Shown: piece after piece, positions 1-7,618 of the stretch
Layout: each line of letters opens with the position of its first letter
How positions within the stretch are numbered: position 1 is the stretch's first letter
From: JAKLKS01 sp964370855
GTDB taxonomy: Bacteria > Planctomycetota > JAJSAM01 > JAKLKS01
Direction of reading: 5' to 3'
Length of the DNA stretch: 38,057 nucleotides
NCBI GenBank assembly: GCA_964370855.1
Contig: CAYJMF010000037.1
Location: 1 to 38,057, forward strand
Program-made: the position numbers and the translations under genes
Notes under the pieces: model-generated
The model's database searches: none
Seen by the model: only the letters and a program-made list of their open reading frames with translations
Told to the model about the DNA's origin: nothing

Positions 1-45
1 TCCGCTTGCGCCGGGACCCGCAGGGAGCACGGGGGATTGGCTCAC
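1..45 (-). CDS. N-terminal start of the next gene of the MoxR/VWA operon (partial)
   Basis: A GTG codon at 45-43 on the minus strand opens a frame that stays open to the window edge (15 codons, beginning MSQSPVLPAG). It starts six bases after the TGA of the upstream VWA gene, with a GAGAGGAT purine stretch just before it, which fits a further gene of the same operon. Only the first residues are visible, so no product can be named. In comparable operons this place is often taken by another large membrane protein, but that is context only. Confidence 0.4.
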   Translation of the reverse strand, partial: MSQSPVLPAGPGASG

Positions 46-51
46 ATCCTC

Positions 52-2598
52 TCACAGGAGCCTCCAGCGCTTGCGCAGCATCCACTCCGCGGCGAGGAGC
101 AGGGTGAGGAGGATCGGCGCCCACCACTGCTCCGCCAGCGGATCGGGGCGGGCCTCCACGGGGACCCGGTAGTCGCGGGACTTGAGGAGGTCCGGCGCCT
201 TCCCGAGCTCGGCGAGGGGGAGCACCTGCCCGCCGGAGGCCGCGGCGAGGGCCTTCAGCGCCTCCTCGTCCACGCTCGGGTCCTTGCGCTCCTCCGCCGA
301 GGACTGCACGGCGAAGGACTTCGATTCCGGGGTCTCGCCGGGCACCTCCGAGGGGTCCGGCTCCACGGAGTAGCTCCCCTCCACGGCGGCGGTGAAGCTC
401 CCCCGGTAGAGGCCGAGGGGGGCCTCCCCCTCGGGCTGGGGGACGGGGAGGAGCTCCATGGCCTGCTCCGAGCGGTCGGGGAGGGTGAGGATCGCCTTCA
501 CGGTCGGCTTCTCGCCGGGCGTGGAGGGCCGGTAGTCCTCGCCCACGGCGTGGGCCACCAGGGTCACGGGCTCGTCGAGGTAGTAGACCTGCCGCTCGGG
601 GTGGATCTTCACGCGCCGGTTCCCCCCGAGGAGGCGGTAGGCGGCGAGGTAGCGGATGGCCTTGGCGTAGAAGGCGTAGTAGTACTGGTCCCCGACCCCG
701 TAGCGCATGCGCCACAGCTCGTCGGTCCCGATCCAGAGCGTCCGGCCGAGGCCGAAGTTCTTGAGGGCCACCAGCGGGTGGGGCCCGTAGCGGTTCCCGT
801 GCTCGCCCGGGTTCCCGGCCCTCTCCTCGTCGAGGCCCCGGGGGTGGACCGCCAGGACCCTGGCCCCCGTGACCGCCCTCCGAGCGGGGAAGTACCACCA
901 CTGCTGCCAGCGCTCCATGCCCTCCCAGAGCGTCGCGGAGCGGGCGGGGTCCTCGTCGATGCGCATGAGGGCGCTCTCCCTCCCCTCCGGCGTGAGGGCG
1001 AGGTTGAAGGAGCGGTCGAGGCGGTCCCGGGTCCGGCCGACCTCCTCGGGATCGGCGACCACCGGCAGGGCCTCCGCCAGCGGGGTGCGGCGGTAGTCCA
1101 GGGGCATGTGGAATTCCCCGGACAGGCAGAGGAGCCCGCCGCCGGCCTCCACGAAGTCGCGGAGGTCCTCGAGGCGGCGCAGCGCCTCCTCGGTCGTGTC
1201 GGCGAACTCCCGCCAGTCGGCGTCGCCGAGGACCACGACGTCGTACTCGAAGAGCTCCGCGCGGGAGGCGGGGAACCGGTTCCCCGGCAGCGGGCCCCAG
1301 CCCGGCGCTTCGGTGCGGGGCTGCGGCACGCCGGAGGCGCTCTCGAGCTGGAGGGTGTGCACGAGCATGGTGTCGGCGTCCCGGGTGAGGGCCCTCTGGA
1401 GGGACTCCCACTCGCGGCGGGGCCGGCCGTCCACGTAGAGGACCTTCACCTTCCGGTCCACGACGCGGATGAGGTGCTCCACCCAGTTGTCCTCGGAGAC
1501 CCGCTCCCCGAGGAGCGGGGGGACGCCGACGCGGATGCGGTAGGTCCCCGGATGGTCGAAGCGGTAGCGGGCCTTCACCCGGACACCGGCCTCGCCGCCG
1601 CGCAGCGTCACGGCGCCGGGGACGAGGAGGGCGTTCTCCCCCTTCGGGTCCACGAACATGAGGCGGAGCACCCCCTGCTCCCCGTCGAACCCCTTCTCGA
1701 CGACGTCGAACTCGAAGGAGGCGTCGTCCTTGGCGAGGACGACCTCCGGGGCGACGAGGTTCCGCACCTGGATGTTGCGGGCCGAGGTCGGATCCCCGGC
1801 GACGACGGCGATGACGGGGGCCCCGCGCTCGCCCATGGAGCCCCGGGGGAGGAAGGTGCGGGCCAGTTCGCCGGCCTCCCGCGGGGAGCGGAAGCCGCCG
1901 GTCTGGCGGCCGTCGGAGATGAGCACGATGCCGGCGAGCTGCTGGTCGTCCCGGAGGCGGAAGTCCTCGAGGGCCGACACGACGGCGTCTCCGACCCGCG
2001 TCGTCTCGCCGTCGGCGGAGAGCGAGGCGAGGATGCGCTCGAGGCCCCCGTCGGAAACCCCCTCCGGCGCCGGCCCCTCGGGGCGGGATTCGTCCTCGCT
2101 CCAGACCGTGCGGAGGTCCCCCCCGAAGGAGTAGACGTGGGTGACGAACTTCCCCCGCATCCGCGCCGCGGGGGAGTCCTCCCCTCCGTGGAGGAGGGCG
2201 CGCCGGGCGAGCTCCAGCCGGGCCGTCCTCCCGAGGGCGGACTCGGGGATCCCCGTGGCCGCGGCCATGGGGCCCGCGGCGGAGGGATCGACCTCGTCGG
2301 CCACGGCCATGGAGGCGGAGGTGTCGAGGAGGACGACGAGGTGGGAGCGGACCCGCTTCGTGACGGTGCGCTCGATGTAGGGCCCGAAGAGGAGGAGGAC
2401 GGCGGCCAGGAGCGCTCCGAAACGGAGCGCCGAGAGGACGAGGCGGCGCGGCCGGGAGATCGCCTCCCCGCGGTAGGCGAGGTGCACCAGGAGGAGGGCC
2501 GCCGGGATCACGAGGAGGACGAGGACCCAGGCCGGGGGGAGGGATTCCCAGCGCAGCGCGCCGGCCTCGGCGGGGACGGGGGGCGGGAGGGAGATCAC
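52..2598 (-). CDS. Membrane VWA-domain protein with glutamine-amidotransferase-like fold
   Basis: About 848 residues, anchored in the inner membrane. The GTG start at 2598 overlaps the stop of the preceding gene as GTGA; the open frame runs further upstream but only as shadow of that gene. Two N-terminal membrane segments (about residues 22-42 and 54-73) precede a von Willebrand factor A domain with a MIDAS motif DTSAS at 92-96. The middle carries a segment like class I glutamine amidotransferase folds (VKVLYVDGRPRREWE, then a VVVLGDADW strand and EAGGGLLCLSG), without an obvious catalytic Cys. A last membrane helix lies near the C-terminus (WWAPILLTLLLAAEW). Such proteins accompany MoxR and DUF58 genes and are thought to act in envelope complex assembly or stress tolerance; the precise role here is unknown. 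Confidence 0.85.
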   Translation of the reverse strand: MISLPPPVPAEAGALRWESLPPAWVLVLLVIPAALLLVHLAYRGEAISRPRRLVLSALRFGALLAAVLLLFGPYIERTVTKRVRSHLVVLLDTSASMAVADEVDPSAAGPMAAATGIPESALGRTARLELARRALLHGGEDSPAARMRGKFVTHVYSFGGDLRTVWSEDESRPEGPAPEGVSDGGLERILASLSADGETTRVGDAVVSALEDFRLRDDQQLAGIVLISDGRQTGGFRSPREAGELARTFLPRGSMGERGAPVIAVVAGDPTSARNIQVRNLVAPEVVLAKDDASFEFDVVEKGFDGEQGVLRLMFVDPKGENALLVPGAVTLRGGEAGVRVKARYRFDHPGTYRIRVGVPPLLGERVSEDNWVEHLIRVVDRKVKVLYVDGRPRREWESLQRALTRDADTMLVHTLQLESASGVPQPRTEAPGWGPLPGNRFPASRAELFEYDVVVLGDADWREFADTTEEALRRLEDLRDFVEAGGGLLCLSGEFHMPLDYRRTPLAEALPVVADPEEVGRTRDRLDRSFNLALTPEGRESALMRIDEDPARSATLWEGMERWQQWWYFPARRAVTGARVLAVHPRGLDEERAGNPGEHGNRYGPHPLVALKNFGLGRTLWIGTDELWRMRYGVGDQYYYAFYAKAIRYLAAYRLLGGNRRVKIHPERQVYYLDEPVTLVAHAVGEDYRPSTPGEKPTVKAILTLPDRSEQAMELLPVPQPEGEAPLGLYRGSFTAAVEGSYSVEPDPSEVPGETPESKSFAVQSSAEERKDPSVDEEALKALAAASGGQVLPLAELGKAPDLLKSRDYRVPVEARPDPLAEQWWAPILLTLLLAAEWMLRKRWRLL

Positions 2599-4916
2599 CG
2601 CCGCTTCCTCCCGAACCACGCCGCGAGGAACATCTCGACGATCACGAGGAGGGCGGCAAAGGAGAGCACGAGGCCCGTGAGGTCGCCGCGGGCCGCCTCG
2701 CGCTCCCGTTCCCGCGCCTCGGACTCCACGTCCCCCGACGCGCCGAGCCCCTTGACCTGGAGCCGCTCCCCGAGGGCCTTGTCGCCCGCCCGGGCGGTGT
2801 CCGCCTCGCGGGGGTCGAGGTTCGCCGCGTAGTGGCGCTCCGTCTCCACGAGGCCCTGGGCGCCGGCGGCGGCGTCGGCGGGGGCCTTCCAGCGGACCGC
2901 GTAGATGCCCGCTGCCGAGGTGTCCGGGAAGAGGATGGAGCGGGGGCCCGCCTCGGCCCCCTCCCCGCCGCCGCGACGCAGCGCCTCGAGGTCGCTCCCG
3001 AGGGGCTGGCGGTCCCCCCCCTGGAGGAGGACGACGGAGATGTCGCGGGCGCCGTCGGGGACCTCCGCCTGGAGGGCCTCGTGGACGACGAGGTCGCGGC
3101 GCTCCTGCCCCGCGTCGGCGAGCCACGCGACGACCTCCTGCACGAGGGGGGCGTAGACGAGGCTCATCCCCATCCAGTCGAGGTCCGCGGAGGTGGTGCA
3201 GAGGACGGCGTGGCCGCGGCCGTGGTGGCGGGCGAGGAGGAGCGGGGTGCGCGCGAGGTCGTGGAGGCGGAGCAGCACCTCCGTCCCCTCGGGGAGGGGG
3301 TCGGCCACGGGCCACCAGCCGCCCACCAGCGGCGGCTCGAAGGAGGCCCCCCCGCGGTCGTCCACCAGGTCCCGCAGCGCCGGGTGCTCCGAGAGGGTGA
3401 GGTCCGCGGGGACGGGGTTCTCCGGGTCCACGCGGGGCGCCGCGCCGAGGCGCGCCGGGAGGAGGTCCTCGACGCCGGCCCGGCGCATGGCCCCGTTCCA
3501 GCCGTCGGCGAGGACGCGGTCCCCGAGGAAGACGAACAGCCCGCCGCCCCTCTTCACGAAGGAGGAGAGGCGATCCCAGGTCGGGGCCGGCACCTCGGGC
3601 ACGTTGGCGAGGATGACGACGTCGAGATCGGCGAAGGTCTCCCGCGGGAGGTCGTCGGCCTCGATCACGCGGACGTCGGAGGGGGCGAGTCCGCGGCGGA
3701 GGCGGAGCGCCGTCCCGAGGAGGCGGGTCTCGGGGAACCGCCCCGGCCCCGGGGAGGGGTCCCCGTCCACGGCCAGCACGCGTACCCGGTCCCGCACCGT
3801 GAAGGCGTGGCCGAGCCGGTCGTTGGCCTTCAGCCTGTTACCCGGGGCCTCGACGGCGGCCTCGGCGAAGTGGGAACCGGAACTCCCGGACCAGGGGAAG
3901 GAGGTGCGGGCCGTGGCGGGGGAGGCGGAGCGGGGGCCGCGGCCCGGGACGGGCAGGCGCGCGGAGCCGACCTCGCGGCCGTCCACGGAGAGGCGCACGT
4001 CCGCCGTCAGCGGGGCCGCGCCGTTGTTGGCGACCACCACCTCGAAGGAGACGGGCCGCCCGTCGGAGGGGGCCCGTCCGTCGGCCGTGGCGAGGGCGAC
4101 GACGGCCACGTCCTCCACCTCCGGCGAGGCGATGAACCGGAAGGCCCCGGCCAGCTCGAAGCCGGCCTCCCGCAGGCGATCCAGCTGTGCCCGGATGGCG
4201 GAGGTCCCCTCGCCGCCGGTGGGCGCGCCGTCCTTCCCCCCGCCCCCCCCCTCGCCCCCCCCCTCGCCGACGCCGAGTGGGTCCCAGTCCACGCGGGGGA
4301 AGTCGGAGAGGACGAGGAGGGTGCGCCGCGGGTCCCCGGGCTCCGCCACGGCCAGCACCTCGGCCAGGGCCGCGGCGGGGTCCATGCGGGCGTCGGAGAG
4401 GGGGATGCGGTCCAGGGCGTCCTTCACCTTCCCGTGGTCCCTCGTGCCGCGCAGCAGCGCCAGGGGGCGTCCGTTGCGGCGGCGCATCTCGTCGCAGGCG
4501 ACGACGAGGGTGACGGGGTCGTCGGAGCGCAGCGCGTTGTCCACCACGGAGCGGGCCTCCCGCGAGGCCCGCTGCAGGAGGGAGGAGATCCCCTCCTGGT
4601 AGCCCATGGAGGCGGAGTTGTCCACGAGGATGTAGAGGTGCTGGCGGTCGGGGGCCAGGGCGGAGAGGCCCGCCGCCGAGGGGAGGTAGGGGCGGGAGGC
4701 GGCGAAGGCGAAGAGGAGCACCGCCAGCGTCCGGGCGAGGAGGAGGAGCAGGTTCTCCATGCGCAGGCGCTGCCGGGTCTTCACCTGGGCCTTGAGGAGG
4801 AAGGCCATGGCGGACCAGCGCACGACCTGGTGGCGGCGGCGGTTGAGGAGGTGGATGAGGATGGGGACGGAGCCGAGGCCGAGGAGGCCGAGCAGGGCGG
4901 GGTTGAGGAAGCCCAC
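2595..4916 (-). CDS. BatA-like VWA membrane protein (aerotolerance-regulator N-terminal domain)
   Basis: 773 residues from a GTG start three bases after the DUF58 stop. The N-terminus is a typical BatA domain: a first helix (about 5-24), the basic LLNRRRHQVVRWSAMAFL stretch, and a second helix (about 56-74). A VWA domain follows with MIDAS residues DNSAS at 99-103. The central region has an amidotransferase-like alpha/beta fold (VRVLAVDGDPSPGPG; DVVILANVPEVPAPTW; RGGGLFVFLGDR), and a C-terminal helix ends in FGRKRR. A Gly/Glu-rich low-complexity loop lies around residues 220-240. Family knowledge links this architecture to MoxR/DUF58 chaperone-like systems in Planctomycetes and Verrucomicrobia. 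Substrate unknown. Confidence 0.88.
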   Translation of the reverse strand: MGFLNPALLGLLGLGSVPILIHLLNRRRHQVVRWSAMAFLLKAQVKTRQRLRMENLLLLLARTLAVLLFAFAASRPYLPSAAGLSALAPDRQHLYILVDNSASMGYQEGISSLLQRASREARSVVDNALRSDDPVTLVVACDEMRRRNGRPLALLRGTRDHGKVKDALDRIPLSDARMDPAAALAEVLAVAEPGDPRRTLLVLSDFPRVDWDPLGVGEGGGEGGGGGKDGAPTGGEGTSAIRAQLDRLREAGFELAGAFRFIASPEVEDVAVVALATADGRAPSDGRPVSFEVVVANNGAAPLTADVRLSVDGREVGSARLPVPGRGPRSASPATARTSFPWSGSSGSHFAEAAVEAPGNRLKANDRLGHAFTVRDRVRVLAVDGDPSPGPGRFPETRLLGTALRLRRGLAPSDVRVIEADDLPRETFADLDVVILANVPEVPAPTWDRLSSFVKRGGGLFVFLGDRVLADGWNGAMRRAGVEDLLPARLGAAPRVDPENPVPADLTLSEHPALRDLVDDRGGASFEPPLVGGWWPVADPLPEGTEVLLRLHDLARTPLLLARHHGRGHAVLCTTSADLDWMGMSLVYAPLVQEVVAWLADAGQERRDLVVHEALQAEVPDGARDISVVLLQGGDRQPLGSDLEALRRGGGEGAEAGPRSILFPDTSAAGIYAVRWKAPADAAAGAQGLVETERHYAANLDPREADTARAGDKALGERLQVKGLGASGDVESEAREREREAARGDLTGLVLSFAALLVIVEMFLAAWFGRKRR

Positions 4917-4919
4917 GCG

Positions 4920-5828
4920 CTAGCGCCTCACCGACGCGCGGCGCGCGAGGTAGCCGGAGAGGGCCACGTCGAGGGGGGTGGAGGTGTCGAGGGGGACGTA
5001 GTCGATGCGCTCCGCGAGGCAGCCGGCCCGGAGCGCGGCACGGTGCTCGGCGAGGGCCTCGAGGTAGGCGGCCCGCACGGCGGGGGGATCGCAGAGGACC
5101 TCCGGGGAGGGCTCCTCCATCCCCTCGAAGCGGGTCATGCGGTCGAAGGGGAAGGTGACCTCGTCCTCGTCGAGGACGTGGAAGACGACGACGTCCTGGC
5201 GGCGGCTGCGGAGGCGGCGGAGCCCGCCGAGCACGCGGTCGGCGTCGTCGAGGAGGTCGGAGACGACGACGAGCAGCCCGCGGCGCCGCACCTTCTCCGC
5301 CACCTCGCCCAGCGCCGCGCCGAGGTCGGTGCGCGGCCCCCCCTTCGCGGTCTCCATGAGGGAGAGCATCCGCTGGAGGTGGACGGGCTGGCTGCCGGGG
5401 GGGAGCATCTCGCGGACGCCGTCGTCGAAGAGCACCATGCCGGCGGCGTCCTGTTGATGGATGACGAGGTAGGCGATGGAGGCGGCCACGGTGGCGGCGT
5501 AGTCGTACTTGGAGAGCCCCTCGCGGCCGGGCACGACGTAGCGCATCGACTCGGAGACGTCGAGGCAGAGGGTGGCGTGGAGGTTGGTCTCCTCCTCGTA
5601 CTGCTTGACGTAGAGGCGGTCGGACTTGCCGTAGACCTTCCAGTCGAGGTAGCGGAGGTCGTCGCCGGGGGCGTACTCGCGGTGCTCGGCGAACTCGACG
5701 GAGAATCCCTTGTAGGGGCTCCTGTGGCGTCCCGCCACGGTCCCTTCGACGATGAGGCGCGCCCTCAAGTCCAGCCGCTCGACGCGGTTAAGGACCTTCG
5801 GGTCCAAGTACCTGCGGGAGTCGGCCAT
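4920..5828 (-). CDS. DUF58 domain protein (VWA-like partner of MoxR)
   Basis: 302 residues. It carries the family hallmark YAPGDDLRYLDW at 52-63, followed by a VWA-like fold with a MIDAS-type DVSES at 90-94. No membrane segment is visible, so it is probably cytosolic. The ATG at 5828 lies 41 bases inside the 3' end of moxR in another frame, so the two genes are translationally coupled. DUF58 proteins nearly always neighbour MoxR ATPases and are thought to hand clients or cofactors to the AAA+ ring. It ends TAG at 4920, three bases before the next gene. Confidence 0.93.
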   Translation of the reverse strand: MADSRRYLDPKVLNRVERLDLRARLIVEGTVAGRHRSPYKGFSVEFAEHREYAPGDDLRYLDWKVYGKSDRLYVKQYEEETNLHATLCLDVSESMRYVVPGREGLSKYDYAATVAASIAYLVIHQQDAAGMVLFDDGVREMLPPGSQPVHLQRMLSLMETAKGGPRTDLGAALGEVAEKVRRRGLLVVVSDLLDDADRVLGGLRRLRSRRQDVVVFHVLDEDEVTFPFDRMTRFEGMEEPSPEVLCDPPAVRAAYLEALAEHRAALRAGCLAERIDYVPLDTSTPLDVALSGYLARRASVRR

Positions 5829-6855
5829 CGCTCAGGGTGGGTGTGGGGTGGGAGGGGACCGTCTCGAGGAGGCGGGTCACGACGACGTCGCTGGTGACCC
5901 CCTCCGCCTCGGCGGAGAAGTTGGTCAGGATGCGGTGGCGGAGCACCGGGTGGGCGACGGCCTTCACGTCCTCCGTGGCGACGTGGGTGCGGCCGCGCAG
6001 CAGGGCGCGGGCGCGTGCGGCCATGACGAGGTACTGGCTGGCGCGGGGGCCGGCGCCCCAGGAGACCCAGTCGCGGACGAAGTCCGGGGCCTCGGGGGTG
6101 TTGATGCGGGAGCGGCGGGTGAGGGAGAGGACGTACTCGAGGACGGAGTCCGGCACGGGGACGCGGGCGACGACCTTCTGGAGCGCAAGGATCTCCTCGC
6201 CCGTGAGGGCGACCTTCACCTCGGCGAGGATCGCGCCGGTGTGGCGGCGGACGATCTCCATCTCCTCGTCGGCGCTGGGGTAGTCCACGCGGATGAGGAA
6301 CATGAACCGGTCGAGCTGTGCTTCGGGGAGGGGGTAGGTGCCCTCCTGCTCGATGGGGTTCTGGGTGGCGAGCACGAAGAAGGGCTCGGGGAGGACGTGC
6401 TTGCGGCCGCCGGCGGTGACCTGGTGCTCCTGCATGGCCTCCAGCAGGGCGGCCTGGGTCTTGGGCGGTGTGCGGTTGATCTCGTCGGCGAGCACGACGT
6501 TGGCGAAGACGGGGCCGCGGAGGAACTTCAGTTCGCGGGAGCCGCTGGCGCGGTCCTCCTGGATGACCTCGGTGCCGGTGATGTCGGCGGGCATGAGGTC
6601 GGGGGTGAACTGGATGCGGTTGAAGGAGAGGGAAAGGGTGCGGGAGAGGGTGGAGACGAGGAGGGTCTTGGCGAGGCCGGGGACGCCGACGAGGAGGGCG
6701 TGGCCGCGGGCGAAGATGCAGACGAGGAGCTGCTCGACGACCTCGTCCTGGCCGACGATGACGCGGCCGATCTCGGTCCGCACCGTCTCGTAGGCGGCGC
6801 GGAGGCGGCGGGCGCCCTCCATGTCGTCGGCGGGGTCGGGGGCGGCTTCGGGCAT
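5788..6855 (-). CDS. moxR: MoxR-family AAA+ ATPase
   Basis: 355 residues, usual length for the family. Walker A is GVPGLAKT at 57-64 and Walker B VVLADEINR at 120-128. Further MoxR signatures are present: IQFTPDLMPADITGT, GPVFANVVLADEINRTPPKTQ and LATQNPIEQEGTYPLPEAQ. The ATG at 6855 has a GAGGAG ribosome site about ten bases upstream. It is first in a minus-strand operon with DUF58 and two VWA membrane proteins. MoxR ATPases act as chaperones that mature or insert metal centres in protein complexes together with VWA partners; the client is not evident from the sequence. Confidence 0.95.
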   Translation of the reverse strand: MPEAAPDPADDMEGARRLRAAYETVRTEIGRVIVGQDEVVEQLLVCIFARGHALLVGVPGLAKTLLVSTLSRTLSLSFNRIQFTPDLMPADITGTEVIQEDRASGSRELKFLRGPVFANVVLADEINRTPPKTQAALLEAMQEHQVTAGGRKHVLPEPFFVLATQNPIEQEGTYPLPEAQLDRFMFLIRVDYPSADEEMEIVRRHTGAILAEVKVALTGEEILALQKVVARVPVPDSVLEYVLSLTRRSRINTPEAPDFVRDWVSWGAGPRASQYLVMAARARALLRGRTHVATEDVKAVAHPVLRHRILTNFSAEAEGVTSDVVVTRLLETVPSHPTPTLSDGRLPQVLGPEGP

Positions 6856-6888
6856 GGGAGGGGCTCCTCGGAACGGGACGGGACCACC

Positions 6889-6896
6889 ATCCTATA
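6889..6896 (-). promoter_or_regulatory. Candidate -10 element upstream of moxR
   Basis: In the 158-bp divergent space between moxR and the lipoprotein gene, the minus strand reads TATAGGAT 34 bases before the moxR ATG, in a locally AT-richer spot of an otherwise GC-saturated region. A TTGGTC lies upstream at a longer than ideal spacing. This is a guess from pattern only. Confidence 0.25.
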
Positions 6897-7013
6897 CGAA
6901 CCGGAGGGCTCCGGCGGACCAAGGTAACGGGGGATCGGGGTGGACATCGCTCCGGCGGCGGAGGCAGAATCGGCTCCTTCGACGTCGTTCCCCCCTCGCC
7001 CCGGAGGCCGTCC

Positions 7014-7526
7014 ATGAAGAGCCCCCTCGCCGCGCTCCTGCTCGCCGGCTGCCTGCTGCTTCCCGCCTGCGCCTGCACCGGGGGCGGGGAGGGGGAGGGG
7101 GACGAGGGGAACGACGAGGTCGCCCTGGCCACCGGGGACCTCCCCACGGCGGTGCGCGAGGCCGCGATGGCAGCGGTGCCCGGGATGGTCATCGAGGAGG
7201 GGGCGCGGGAGGTCGAGGACGGGCGGACCTTCTACGAGGCCGCGGGTTCCGTGGACGGCGCCCACGTGGACGTGGTCTGCACGGAGATCGGAGGACTGGT
7301 GGCGGTGGAGCGGGTGGTGGCCCTCGACGCCGTGCCCGCGGCGGTGCGAGCGGCGGCGCTGGCGAAGCTCCCCGGGCTGGAGATCACCCGTGCCGAGAAG
7401 ATCCATTACGGCGGCGCCCACCCCGAGGGCCGGCGCGGCACCTACTACGAACTCAAGGGGAAGGCGGACGGGAAGACCCGCGAGATCCTCCTGACCGAGG
7501 CCGGGGACGTCGTCGAGGTGGAGTAG
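7014..7526 (+). CDS. Putative lipoprotein with two tandem PepSY-like repeats
   Basis: 170 residues. A short signal peptide ends in a lipobox-like LLPAC (Cys 19), followed by a Gly/Glu linker. Two homologous repeats of about 60 residues follow: one from DLPTAVREAAMAAVPG to GGLVAVE, one from AVPAAVRAAALAKLPG to AGDVVEVE. Each has the pattern of a helix with AVxxAAxAxxPG followed by beta strands (FYEAAG / YYELKG), which resembles PepSY-like (DUF2874-type) periplasmic domains. The gene stands alone, divergent from moxR. A role as a periplasmic or outer-membrane-anchored small-domain protein is likely; the ligand is unknown. Confidence 0.75.
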   Translation: MKSPLAALLLAGCLLLPACACTGGGEGEGDEGNDEVALATGDLPTAVREAAMAAVPGMVIEEGAREVEDGRTFYEAAGSVDGAHVDVVCTEIGGLVAVERVVALDAVPAAVRAAALAKLPGLEITRAEKIHYGGAHPEGRRGTYYELKGKADGKTREILLTEAGDVVEVE

Positions 7527-7618
7527 CGGGCGGAGGCAAAGCGGGGCGGAGCGCCACTCCCCTGCGTCAACATTCCATCGGTGCCATGTATGATGGAGCC
7601 GCGGCGGAGGTCGCGGAC

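Noticed and set aside
37..5897. Very long open frames on the plus strand opposite the MoxR/VWA operon (931 and 1021 codons)
   Set aside because: They are antisense shadows caused by extreme GC at third positions. Their translations are Gly/Val/Glu/Arg-rich without family likeness, while the minus-strand frames hold clear conserved motifs.
5765..7192. 475-codon minus-strand frame overlapping moxR
   Set aside because: Arg/Pro/His-rich translation typical of a shifted frame; moxR in the other frame has intact Walker motifs and a ribosome site.
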